A stretch of DNA of 64,000 nucleotides from Monodelphis domestica. Its lineage: Eukaryota > Chordata > Mammalia > Didelphimorphia > Didelphidae. Below, one piece after another: positions 10,980 through 28,146 of this stretch. The stretch covers positions 218,470,517 through 218,534,516 of the forward strand of contig NC_077233.1 of the NCBI RefSeq assembly GCF_027887165.1, read 5' to 3'. Made by a program: the position numbers and the translations under genes. Every line of letters starts with the position of its first letter. Positions within the stretch are counted from its first letter, which is position 1. Under the pieces are notes generated by a model. The model ran no database searches. It saw nothing but the letters and a program-made list of their open reading frames with translations, and was not told the DNA's origin.

Positions 10980-12150
10980 TGGAGCCCTAGCTCCCAGTCC
11001 TAGTCTCATTTTGAATCAGTTGCCAAGTCTTGTTGATTTTGCCTCTACAAAACATCTCTCAGATCTTTCTTCTTACATGGCCACCAACCTAGTTTAAGCT
11101 TTCAACACCTATTTCCTGGACCATTGCAGTAAATCCCTAAATTGGTCTCTTTGTCTCAAGTTTCTACTCTTCCTAATCTATCCTAAAGGTTAAGTCAAAA
11201 ACATTAAGCACCCATTATGCACCAGGCACAGTGCTAAGCACTGGATAAAGACAGAAAATGGTCCTGCTTTCAAAGAGTTCACAGTTTAATGGGGAGACAA
11301 CATGAGGAGACTATGTAAAAGCAAGATGTGTGTAGAAAAAATTATTGATAATCTTGGAGGAGAGGCACTAACATTAAGGGCAATAAAGGGAAAGGTTTCT
11401 TTTGGAAGCCAGGTTTTTTAGTTGGAACTTGAAAGAAGTTAGGAGACATGAAGAGGGAGAGAGTTCCAGGCATGGGGGACAGCCAGTGAAAATTCAGAGG
11501 GTGTTTGGAGATGATAATAATGATAAAGTGTCTATTATATGTCGAGCACTGTGTTAAGTGCTTTACAAATATCTCACTTGATCCTTATGACAATCCTTTG
11601 AGGTGCTATTATTCCCATGTTAAAGATGAGAAAACTGAGGCAGAAGTTAAATGATTTGTCCAGGTAAGTGTTTGAGGTCACATTTGAATTGAGGTCTTCC
11701 TGATTCCAGATCTGCTCTGTCACCTAGCTGATCTGAAAAGAAGTACCTTATTCCAAGAACACCAGTAGGCCATGGAATCGCTGGATCTTACATTATGTGA
11801 TATGCCATAAGGCATAAGAAGAATTGAAAGGCAGAAGAGAATAGGTTATGAGGAGTTTTAAAAGCCAAAAGCTTTGATATTTGATCCTGAGGTTATAGGG
11901 AGTCACTGCAACTGACATGTAATATGTGTAATACTGATTTGTCCTTTAGGAGTATCAGTTTGATGGCTACATGGAGGATAGGGGAATGGAGGTCTGAGAC
12001 TGGGGACTGGGAGACTGTTGAGGCTATTGTAATAATCCAGGCTTGAGGTGAGGAGATTCTGCACAAGGTTGGTGGCACTATCAGAGGAAACAAGGGGGCA
12101 GAATTTGGCAACTAATTTAGACATGGGGCGGGGGTAGAGAAGCATTCACG
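10980..12150. repeat. Cluster of ancient interspersed repeats
   Basis: Several old fragments follow one another: a pyrimidine-rich block (10980-11190), a 'caggcacagtgctaagcac' block with 'aatggggagacaacatgag' (11195-11500), a MIR-like 'gttaaagatgagaaaactg' block (11505-11720) and a 'ttgtaataatccaggcttg' block (to about 12150). The same segments recur near 46430-46640 and 54640-55145. I cannot name the families. No gene is seen. Confidence 0.55.
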
Positions 12151-12667
12151 ATATTGCTAAAGGACAGGCCTGACCATGTCACTTCAGGAGAAACTTACCA
12201 AAAGGATCGATCAAATAAAAAGTTCTGTTTGGCATTTACAGTTCTCTACAGTGTTGCTCCAATCTACTTTTCCAAGCTTATGATGCCCTAAACTGGGCTT
12301 CTTCCCATTTTTAACCCATGACATGACATTCTGTCCTATCTTTGGCCTTTGCAGAGGCTGCCTCCCCTTCCCTCCCTGCCCAGTTCCTGGAATATACATT
12401 CTCTTTCCTTCAAATTCTTAAGAGTTCCTGGTTTTCTTCAAAGCTCAGGTTGCTACTTCTTACAAGATGCCTTTTCTGATCCCCCAGCTATTAGTGCCTC
12501 TTCTCACAATTGCCTTGCATATATTTTGCATATACTTATATGTTAACTCTCTTGTTATAATGTAACCTTCTTGAGGGTAATCTCTTTGAAACTTTCATTT
12601 CCGTATTTAATTTATCTTCAGAGTCTGGCATAGTGATGATCGGACTATTGCTACTGATTTTGCTTTA

Positions 12668-12862
12668 AAATTAAAACCTTTACTTTCCATCTTGGAATCA
12701 GTATTGTGTATTGATTCCAGGGCAGAACAGTGGCAAGGGTTAAGCAAAGGGGTTTAAGTGACTTGTCCAGGGTCACTCAGCTAGGAAGTGTCTGAGGTCA
12801 TATTTGAACCCAGGATCTTCCATTTCAAGTCCTGGCTACCACTGAGCTGTCTAGTTGCCCCT
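12668..12862 (-). repeat. SINE1/WSINE-like marsupial SINE
   Basis: Antisense copy with 'cttggaatcagtattgtgta', 'aagtgacttgtccagggtca', 'ttgaacccaggatcttcc' and a right end at 'ctagttgcccc'. Confidence 0.85.
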
Positions 12863-13387
12863 TTTACTGATTTTATTACTGTTCTTATAACAAGAGTAAG
12901 GAGGTATTAGGAAGGGAGACATTCAAAAGGCAGAAGGGCATGTGGCAAGATACCTATATTTGGTAAGCCTTGCTATATTGGCAGATTGCTTAAATGGAAT
13001 GGGATTTTCATTATTTCAATAATTTTCATCAGTGTCTATCAACGTGTTGTTTAATCTGGGCATAATTCTTTGGGTGGATTAACTGAGCCAATTTTAGATG
13101 AAAATATTTGTAATATTTTGAAAATAAGATTTCGGATTTAGTCCAGCTAGCCAAAGCTGCTCTTATCCTCAGCCTTCCCTTACCTAGGTCTTTCCCCACC
13201 AAAAGAAAAAAATAGTTATGAGAAGGGCTAAGAAACTTGATAGCCAATTTTCATCTTTACAGTTTGGCGACCTAATGGGAGAAAAATCTCTCAATCTTCT
13301 GATTTCTTTTCTGATCTTTGGTTCAGCTTTTAATTTGAGCCACATTTCTCTGGCCAAGTTTTTTTTTTTTTTACCCTCGCAAAGCTG

Positions 13388-13870
13388 CAGTCCCCTATCC
13401 AGACCTGTTGCGTTTGCCACCCACCTGGCCCCTGGCTGCTAAGTTCTGCCTGCCTGCTTCTCCTGCTTCTGCTCCTGGCCTCTTACCTGGTGCCCGAGCT
13501 CCCAGCTCTGTTTGTCTGTGCTCCTGCCCACCCCACGGTCTTTCTCTAGCTCACCTGGCCCACCTGATTCAACCAAGATTGCAATCACCTGGTGCCTGCC
13601 TGCCCAACAAATCCAGTTCCTTGGAGCAGATCTCTCAGGACTCATTTCTATCAGCTGGTAACAAAACGGGGTATTGGCTCCACGTGGGCAGCCTGGGCTC
13701 CACGTGGACTGGGGCAGGTGGAGGTATCAGAGCAGGGGAGAGAGAAAAGGGAGAGAGAAGAAACAGACTTTTCAAACAGACTTTTAAGCAATGGGCTGTT
13801 TAAAAGGATACCTTTTGACTGTTCTGGTAATTTCATTGATTTCACCTGCATGCCAGAAGAAAGATTCAGC
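13388..13870. other. GC-richer intronic patch with a duplicated CACGTG motif
   Basis: Locally GC-rich sequence in the NUDT1 first intron, with many CCTGG/CCTGC words and a 12-base direct repeat GGCTCCACGTGG, two copies about 20 bases apart near 13677-13710. Several open frames cross it but overlap each other on both strands and have no recognisable domain. It may be an unrecognised repeat. Confidence 0.35.
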
Positions 13871-13887
13871 CCAAAGATTCAACTTTG

Positions 13888-14086
13888 GGGAGGCAAATGG
13901 GTGGCTCAGCGAACTGATAGCCAGGCCTAAAGACATGCAGTCCTGGGTTAAAATCTGGCCTCAGATACTTCCCAGCTGTGGGGCCCTGAATGGGTTCCTT
14001 AAACCCCATTGCCTAGCCCTTACTACTCTGCCTTCGGACAATAGACATTTAAATGGATAACTAATTAAAAGAAAACAAAAAAAAAC
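13888..14086 (+). repeat. SINE1/WSINE-like marsupial SINE
   Basis: Sense-strand copy: 'ggtggctcagcgaactgat', 'gccaggcctaaagac', 'ctggcctcagatacttccc', 'cccattgcctagcccttac' and a terminal A-rich tail ending in (AC)n. Confidence 0.88.
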
Positions 14087-14099
14087 ACACACACCTAAG

Positions 14100-16280
14100 A
14101 AACTTTAAAGATTATAGGCTATATTCTAAGGCATTTCAGACTCCAATGGCTTATAAAAATCTCTGTATTCTATTGCATTTTTTAAGGTTTAACTTTGTGA
14201 TTTTAAGTTCATATATTACTGGATTCAATATTCTGTTACACTGAAGGTTGATTGAATTTATTTTGAATGTACTGAGTTTTGAAATTCTGTTGTTTTTCCC
14301 CTATAACTGTGCTGAACAAATCTTATTGAATAAGCCCACATATAAAAAAAAAAGTTTTTTTCTATTTTTGCCTTTGTCACATAGAGGATAGATGGACTTC
14401 AGAACTGGTTAAAATTGTATAAAACCTTTGGAAAATTTAATGTGCGAAATACCTCAAATGATTTTAAGGGTTTTTTAAAATATGAATTTTGGATTTTTTT
14501 TTAACAATCTCTGGTTATTTTTGTCTGCCCCTACCACGAGGTAAGGCTCAGTACAGTAGTTGAAGTGAAATTTATTTTATAACCCCCAACCTTCCCGCAT
14601 TTCTAAATATGTGAATGGAAACTGGACAGTTAATCTCAGGGCATTTGTACCCCTAAAAAGCCTCCAAAAAAGGAGCACCCCTTTATTTATACTCTTCAGC
14701 TCACTATTTTACTAATACCAGAAAGATATATAGATTTCTTGATTATGTTCTTAACCCAAGATGAGTTTTACTTTGTTTAAAAATATATGTTTAAATACCA
14801 AGGTTGAAAGATTGCTACATTTGTAAAAATTGTGACAAATATCCATCAATTCATAGGCTTTTAAATGTCATACAACATATGTGAAATGTGAAAGTGTGTT
14901 TGTTTGCTATTGTAATTAATTGGGCTATTGAGAATTTTGGGGATATCGATAACTACATATTTGTACTACTGTTCAATTCATTTGCCTTCTACTCACAGTG
15001 ATCATGGCCAGATATTAAGAGGAATGGATCTCATTTTTGGTGAGAAAGTCTTGCAATCTTTATTTTCTTAGCTGACACAGTGTGTCAGTGATTATAAGCT
15101 ATATTTTTGAATTTTAAAAGCTCTTTTTTATTATATTTTTCTTGCATGTGCAATATACTTTTTCAGTTTTTATTATTTTTTTCTCTCCTTTTTTATATTT
15201 GAAGCACATGTCACCAGCATTAAGATTTTCTTTAACTTTTTGACTTTTCAGTAATACAAGTGTAAGATACATTTGCTAATGCATGCCTAAAAAGCTTGTG
15301 ACTATAAAAATGATGCCACTAATTATTTAAAAAATTATGGGACTTTGCTTAATGATTCTGTCTGATTCCAGGACAAGGTATACACAGCAGACCCATTGCA
15401 CAAAGCCAAAGAAAAGCCAATCCAGGATGGATTGATGCACTTCTAGGCCAATACAAAGGTTTTGAACCTAGTGTGAGACTTGGTTGGGGTTGTGACACTT
15501 GACTTATGTTAAGATGTAGGCCTTCCTTGTGTCCACACTCACTCTGAAGATACTCAAAGACAAGTATCCCCAAACTTGGCTCCTACTTGGCTTCTATAAT
15601 CCGGTCCCTTTCTTTTCTGCCTCTCATAGTGTGGTACCTTTCTGTAGTCCTGGCTACTGACTGGGTAAATGCATCATTGCTTAGATCATTTTGATTGGGC
15701 CCTGATAAAAGGACCTGTTATAGATTTATTTTTCTTTTTACTTGGAATTTTACACATAAGACTTTGATAGTCTATATTTTCATCCAGAAATTTTTCTTTT
15801 CTTTTTGATTTTTCTGATATCTTTTTAATATCTCTTGCCAATTGATTCATATACTTCATACCTCAGCCATGCATCCATAAGTGATCCTTTTCAATCACCC
15901 TCTTAACAGGGAAAATGTAAAAATATCATTATTTAAATTGCAAAGTTTAAATTCCTTTTGAGAAGAGTTTTAGGTAAAGAAGATGCTACCTCTCTGAGTC
16001 CAGAAATGAACTGTTAGAGAAGATACCATGAAGAAGCCTCCAGACCAGCCAGCTGCACAAAATTGAACTTTGGGTGTGGTTGATTGAACATTTATTTGTA
16101 TCTATACTTTCATGCCAAAGGGGACTGCCCCCTAACTGGCTTTTTGTCAATGCGTTCAGCAATTATTGGTTTTATTCTTTTTTTTTCTCTTATCCTCAAA
16201 TTATTGCAATCTTTAAATTGATTATGTTTTCATGATCCTTTGGAAAAAAATTAATTTTTTTCAACCGATCAAACGGGGGA
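14100..16280. other. NUDT1 first intron, unassigned AT-rich sequence
   Basis: About 2.2 kb of AT-rich DNA with no recognisable exon or RNA gene. A segment at 15345-15800 and one at 15990-16200 look like old repeat matter, but I cannot assign a family. An LTR follows at once. Confidence 0.4.
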
Positions 16281-16282
16281 AA

Positions 16283-16634
16283 TATAAAAAATAAACTAGA
16301 ACTCTAGACTTCAATCCCCACAAGCCCTTGCTCCACTTCCCCCAAATGCTTTGTAATCTCACACAATTCTGAGGTGGGTCAAGATCGAGGAAGGATTTAA
16401 GCTGATTGCAAAGGCTTTTGGGCACTCTTTTGGACTTCTGTTTTGGGGCAGATGTGGCTCTTTCCATAATGTAGGTGAAGTCTTGTCTAGGCCTCTCTGG
16501 CCTAGGCACATTTTCCTTATCCTGTATTTTCTTTAATCCTTAACTTTTAATAAACCTCTAAAAATTATAATACTCCTTGTAGAGAGAAACTAATTTCTAC
16601 CTGCCTCAGTCTCCCCTAAATTTTAATCTTTACA
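16283..16634 (+). mobile_element. Solo ERV LTR, plus orientation
   Basis: A fossil LTR of about 350 bp of the same family as the LTR at 31933-32275, in opposite orientation. Shared blocks include 'ttttaataaacctctaaaa' (poly(A) signal), 'gagagaaactaatttctacc' and 'tgcctcagtctcccctaaat', ending TTACA. Its flanking duplication is not clear, so it is probably older than the other copy. No viral genes are attached. Confidence 0.78.
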
Positions 16635-17109
16635 ATGATAAGATATGAGAGTGGCAAAAAGAAGGAAATATAAATATGTAGTGGTCTAGGTAAAACTGTA
16701 GGAAATGAAAGGTGCCTTGAAAAATGTTCTCTGAGTAACATTCTTCTGGAGGTGAACCCAGTATGTTGCTCACCCCCCTCATTCTAGGCTAATATGGTCA
16801 ACCCAGTAAACCTTTTGACTTGAGAGAGATGAAGGAGTACCAGTCTTTCAACTTGAAAAATCCTAGACTTCAGGACCTGGAATCAACTTTGGATGTCATT
16901 TAATTCAACCCTACTCATTTTGAGGTTGAAAAAAGTGAGGTTCACAGATATTTCAAGTTAAGACTTCAACAGTCTGAGGAGGAGTCAGTGACAGAGCTGG
17001 TAGTAAAGCCCTGGACTGACTCCTAATCCAATACTTTTATGATATTGGAACCTTAAAGCCTGGTGAGGTGATTATATCCAGCATTAAATGCCTAATAAAT
17101 TGCGTGTTC

Positions 17110-18230
17110 ATAATGGGGAAAGGAAGGGTCAGGAAGTTTGGAGGGGAGTGGATGGTTGGTGAGGGGTCTGGGAAAGAATGAAAGTGGTGGCATGAGGGGT
17201 CCTAAGAAAGAGGGGATTCTGGGTCTGAGGAAAAGGCAGGGAGAGTCTCCAGAGGGAAATAGGATAAAAGAGAAAGGGTGTGTATGTTGGGGGAAGATAA
17301 ATACGATAAGAGGTTTGTGAGGAGTGAGTTAAGAAGGGTGGGATAAGAGAAAGGGGAAGACTGGGGTTTGGAGAGGGTAGGGTCAGGACCTTAAGTGTCA
17401 GAGAAAAGGAGGTTTCAAGGCAGGTGTGTGTCCTGTTCTCACAAGAAGAGAGAAAAGGTGTAGGTGCCGAAATGGGGGGACAGTGTTAAGGAAATCAAGA
17501 GGGGACAAAGAGGACCTGAAATGAGTGAAGGGAGGAGTAGGTCAGGTCCTGGAATTTCGGTCTCTGGAGGGGTAGCTTCAAGCCTGAGGGGCACTGGGGT
17601 CTCTAGAGAGGGGAGGGCTTCATCAAGGAGAGTGAGGGTCTGAGTAGAGAGAAGAGGGTAAGTAAGGGGAGGATCAGTTCCCTCCTCCCGCACCCACCAA
17701 TCCCCCAGTTTCAGTCTCAAGAGAAAGGGCTTAGGGAGGAGTCTTGCAAGGGGAGAGAAAGGGACTCTGGTCGAAATCTACATGGGGGAAGGGCAGATAT
17801 TGGGTTTCATAGAGGAGAGATGAATCAAGGTTGGAGTCAGGTGGGGGGGGAGGAGGGAGCGGGGGCGGAGTGTCAGGACCCAGTCTGGTCTCAGGAGGTC
17901 GAACCCTCGAGGTCTACAGTCTAGGGATGTGAGGGTTGGAGGGGGCTCAGAACTTGGGGTCACGGGTGGTAGAGCTTCAAGAGCGGGGAAGAGGGTTGGC
18001 TCTTCAAGTGCTGGGTGTTGGGGTTCACAAAGAGGGGCCGAGGGTCTCAGGGCCTGGGGCCTTGATGTTCAAAAAGGGAATGGGATGAGGTCTACCGATG
18101 CAGAATGTGAGGATCAGAGAGGGGCAGAGGTTCTCAGGGCCTGGGGTCGCGATCTAAGAGGGAAGGCGGGAGGAAAAGGAAGGCTTCAGGTGTGGGAGAA
18201 ACGAAGGGAGAGAAGGATGGAGTCTCCAGG
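17110..18230. repeat. Purine-rich, G-rich degenerate repeat tract beside the NUDT1/MRM2 promoter
   Basis: About 1.1 kb of plus strand is overwhelmingly G and A, with recurring words such as 'ggtctcagggcctgggg' (near 18033 and 18131), 'gaggggtc' and 'ggtctgag'. A dense G-run cluster at 17843-17868 could form a G-quadruplex. It looks like a very degenerate minisatellite. It lies in the first NUDT1 intron just upstream of the shared CpG promoter. Confidence 0.65.
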
Positions 18231-18286
18231 AGGAAGGAGGCCTCCACGGATCACGCCAAACAGATTCAGCCTCGCGCTCTTAGTAC

Positions 18287-18400
18287 CTGAATCCCGGCTT
18301 CCGAGCATGCACCCTTGAATATAGTTCTGTCAGGAACACGTCTTTTCCCACCAGTTAGTCGTCGGCTCCCTCTCGGCTCACTTCGGCTCACTACCCCAGT
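18287..18400 (-). other. NUDT1: Predicted NUDT1 noncoding exon 1
   Basis: On the minus strand a plausible donor ATTCAG|GTACTA ends an exon at 18287. It would splice over about 9 kb to the acceptor at 9226. The transcription start, placed near 18400, is a guess; only the donor is seen. Confidence 0.3.
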
Positions 18401-18510
18401 TAAATCCGGAACTATGTGTTCGGGGAGAATAGTTTCCGGCCGCGCGGTGGCAGGGGAGGGGACCACCAAGAGCAGAGCACCAGTAATGTGGCTGCCGCGG
18501 TGTCGTCTCC

Positions 18511-24542
<6,032 letters not shown>

Positions 24543-25090
24543 AAAGTTACATTTACTTTTACCATTAGGATTATTGGGGTCTATATTAATAAGAAGTTTG
24601 AATCAGACCTTGAACTGTTGCTATATAAATATAAAGTATTATGTACTAAGCACAGATTAGGAGAACTTTTATTTTATTGGATCACAAACAAGATTTGGAG
24701 CTGGGAGTGCTATTAGAAATTATGAAGCTCAACTTCCACCTCTCATTTTATAGATGCAGAAATCGAGGCCCATAGAGACTTCTTCAAGGTTGTAACAGAG
24801 CCAGAATTTGAACCCAGCTTTCTCCACCTCCCTTCCTCCCAAACATTAATTTGTTTTCTTTAAGAGAAAGACAAAGCACCCATATTTCTTCATGGCTTGT
24901 CTTTTTTGCTCTTGTCTCTTCATGTCTTGAGTTTGTGTCTTGTCTTTTCATGTCTTAAATTTTTATGAATTTTTGTGTGGAGAAAGGTCTTTGGTATTGA
25001 GACCATCTATCCTTCAGGAGGTATATTTTTTGTTTTATGCTTTAAATCTATATTCATGTCATAGCACTAAAATGCAATATTAAAACAATT
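24543..25090 (+). other. MRM2: Probable MRM2 3' UTR
   Basis: No AATAAA was found in the first 550 bases after the stop. The variant signal ATTAAA at 25079-25084 is the best candidate end. An old MIR-like SINE fragment lies inside at about 24690-24830. Confidence 0.4.
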
Positions 25091-25361
25091 TCCAAAAGAA
25101 GAAATAATGTGTCACATTCATTTATTTTCCTATTCAACATAAGTTTAATAATAATCTTGATTTCATTATTTTAAGGATTTTTTTCCCACTAGTATTTAAA
25201 AAAATTTCCTAAAATCAAATTTATGATGATGATATGCTCATTCTTTATGAAGAACTTAATGATTGGGTAATTATATATTGGAACACAGGAGAGCTCCTTT
25301 CCTCACAAATTTTAGAAATGAGGCTTAGGCCAGAGGAAGCAGCAGAAGATCTTTTGAAGTC

Positions 25362-26303
25362 TTTAAAAGACTGATATATATTAATTTAAGGTCGCCAAGG
25401 AATTCAGCTATGTAATTCCTAAATGAAAACTCAAGTCAGCAGTCAACCTTTTATGGAGTTTAATTACAAACAGGAGGAAGAAAGGAATTAGAGAGAGAGA
25501 GAGAGAGGGAGAGAAGGGAATAGGGCTTAAATACCCCTTCTGTTTAGGCTGGGCCAAAAGGCCCAAGCCCTTAGATAGCTGGGGCAAAGAAAAGAGATCA
25601 GTCCCTATTACTCACGTGACCAAAATGGAGAAACAGTCTCAGAGGCCCCCACCTTCAGCTTCCTTCAGAGCAAGCTTCTCAGAGCACACTCCAACCACTC
25701 AGACAAACTCCTCAACCCCCCTGAGTCTTCAGACCCCTCTCTCTTTAAGGAAACCATCCAAGTTCCCTCCCCTCAGTTCTCATATCTACCAATCACTGTC
25801 CATCAATTTCCCTGTGCCAATGGAGGCTCTAGCTTAACCCAGGACCGCCCAGAGGTCTCTGGCTTTGCACATGTCTGTTGAAGGTCATATTTTCAAATAA
25901 TTAAATCTTTGATCCTTTGCTACAGCCCTTCCTAAATCCTGTTAACCTGAGTAGGGTAGAGATTGGAATAATTAAATTTTGATCTATGCTGCAGCCCTTC
26001 CTAAATCCTGTTAGGACTGAGTAGGGTGGAGATTGATTCCAAGTATCTCCATTGTATCAATTCTAAAATCAATCATGACTCAAAGAAATTCCTGTTCTAT
26101 GCTTAAGCATAGGTCAAAGTCCTTTCCATTGTTCAGCAAAAGGTTTCTGTCCTAAAGTAATCTTAAGAAGGGAGGAGGAGGAACCTCCCATGCCAATGGG
26201 GTTCACATTCCAATAGACTATCAGTAAGAAATTTTCCAAGTATGAAATTTCCCAATGGTGAAATTTCCAACATTTATAAGTCTAAGGAATTTTAAGGTTT
26301 ACA
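25362..26303 (-). mobile_element. Solo ERV LTR, close relative of the copy at 9872
   Basis: A fossil LTR of about 940 bp in the minus sense, with the same order of blocks as the 9872-10823 copy over its whole length, including the TATTTAAG box, a (GA)n tract and the ATTAAA signal. AGTC occurs directly on both sides (25358-25361 and 26304-26307), fitting a 4-bp target duplication; the left boundary is less certain. No internal viral sequence is attached. Confidence 0.82.
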
Positions 26304-26864
26304 AGTCACTTTTGAGTTCTGTCATTTAGATTTATAGTTAATAATTACATTGAGAAGGTAACAGTTCAGTCATTAGGGAATTTTGGATTTATGGACATTG
26401 ATTTTATTAATTTTTCCAGATCAACCAATATGGTCTCACAAGTATCCAACTATACAGTTTTCAGATGTATTCTTCTCAATTTAAATACTTTGATGCCTAA
26501 TATGTCCAATAGTGCTAGATCCTGGCTATATAAAAACAGTCTAAACATTGTCAAATTCTACTGGGGAATATTACACTACTAGAATTTTAGAGCGTGTTAT
26601 GTATGTAATCTCATTTGATAAATTCATAGGCATTTAGATTATGCTGGACACTGTTATGCACTGTGCATACAGATACAAAGAATAAAATAATCCCTTTTCT
26701 GGGAGCTTAGCATTAAATGGGGGGAGACAATGAGTACATTATAAATAGATTCAGAATAAATATAAAGGAAATGAATGATAAAATGACTTACTACTAGTTG
26801 TCATTTTGGATTTGAACCAGGTGTTCCTAATTTCAAGTTCAGCACTCTAGCCACTTCTACCATG

Positions 26865-27040
26865 TTGCAGAAAAAGCAATGAATTTGTAGTCAGAGGACA
26901 TGGGCTCAAGTCCCACCCATCACACTTAGTATCAGTATGACCCTAAACTACAAAGCCAGTATGATACAACTCTTTGGGCCTCATATCTCATCTGTAAAAT
27001 AATGGCTACTGTGGCCCTTTCTAGCTCCAAGCGTATGATC
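26865..27040 (+). repeat. MIR-type SINE
   Basis: Blocks 'gtagtcagaggacatgggct', 'gcctcatatctcatctgtaa' and a 'ggccctttctagctcc' end. Diverged. Confidence 0.65.
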
Positions 27041-27114
27041 CCACCATTTGTAAAAAGGTAAGTATGGGCAGAAGTTCATAAATATGAGGTAATTTGGAGA
27101 ACAATAGTAATGAC

Positions 27115-27473
27115 TGTTAAGGGTAAAAATTAGGGTTGTTGACTGAATATATTTACTAGTGGTGGCCAGGGTTTAAAATATTCAAGTCAGATTGGGATTT
27201 TTATGGTGGTTTAATTACAATAGTAGTAAGAAATTAAGAAGAGAGAGAGGAAAAGGAATTGGACTGCTCTGGCAAGTCAGATAGGAGTTCAGAGGCCTAG
27301 GAAAAGGGGCCTTTTCAATCTAGCTTGGCTTCCAGCCATGAGGCCTCCTCCAAGATGAAGGATCTCCTACAGGAGGTAAAGGAAAAGAGGAATCAGCCTA
27401 AATCACTCACCAAGCATACTAAGAATGCCTCCACAAGCTCCCAACGCTGAAAGAGCCCCACATCTCTGCGCAC

Positions 27474-27516
<43 letters not shown>

Positions 27517-27767
27517 CTGTGAGAGGAAGTGATGCAAAATATATAGACTGTTCTTTACATCACTTTCTGCATCGCACATGTACCAATGGTAGCTTAAGCT
27601 TGACTTAGGACAGCCCAGGGGGGTCTGTCAGTTGTTTCTTATTTATTACTTGCTAGCACATGTCATTCATAGGCCATCCTCCTCAACACTTAATCCTTAC
27701 GTAGGGGTGTATACATTCCTGATTGCTAGAATTCTAAGACTAAGCAGGGTGGAGTCAAAAATTCACA
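27115..27767 (-). mobile_element. Solo ERV LTR, related to the copy at 36302
   Basis: A fossil LTR of about 650 bp, minus sense, from TGTTAAGG on the left to ATTCACA on the right. It shares with 36302-36950 the 'gaggcctc' and 'cagatgaagga'-like blocks, a 'tcactcacc' block and similar length. A (GA)n tract lies at 27473-27515. The flanking four bases do not match well, so its ends are approximate. No viral genes are attached. Confidence 0.65.
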
Positions 27768-27845
27768 TAGCTTGGGTATCAGGAAAGGTTTTAAATAGGA
27801 AGTTGCAGCTGAGTTGAATTTTGAGGAAAGCTAAGGATTATAAAG

Positions 27846-27995
27846 GCTGTTAGATGGTGCAGTGGATAGAGTTCTAGGCCTGGAATCAGGAAGACCCAAG
27901 TTCAAATTTGATCAAAGACTTTTATTAGCTGTGAGATCCTGTGGACCCAGTGCACTTAATCCTATTTATCTCCTTTGTTTCCTTATCTGACTAAT
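27846..27995 (+). repeat. MAR1/Ther-type SINE fragment
   Basis: Recognised from 'gatggtgcagtggatagag', 'aggcctggaatcaggaagac' and 'gctgtgagatcctgtg'. Old interspersed repeat matter continues to the L1 target site at 28031. Confidence 0.7.
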
Positions 27996-28146
27996 TAGGA
28001 GGCTATTGCAATAGTGTAGGTGTTACAGTTAAAAGAGTGGTTGTCTTGAAAACCCCCCAACAACCCTCCCCCAGAGACTACACCAAGAGAGGCTCTGTTA
28101 AAGCTCCAAGAGGGAAGACTGATAGAAGTCCCCAAAAAACAAAAAA

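Noticed and set aside
13408-13803. 131-codon open frame in the NUDT1 first intron
   Set aside because: Three overlapping frames on two strands, no recognisable domain, biased composition from CCTGG/CCTGC words.
16283-16634. 5' and 3' LTR pair of one provirus with 9872
   Set aside because: The two LTRs are of different families and opposite orientation, and nothing viral is recognisable between them.
17439-17720. Minus-strand Leu/Pro-rich open frame
   Set aside because: It is the antisense of the purine-rich tract; the composition alone keeps it open.
27473-27515. Possible CRISPR-like or satellite array
   Set aside because: Only a (GA)n microsatellite inside an LTR. No spaced repeats of CRISPR type occur, and the host is eukaryotic.
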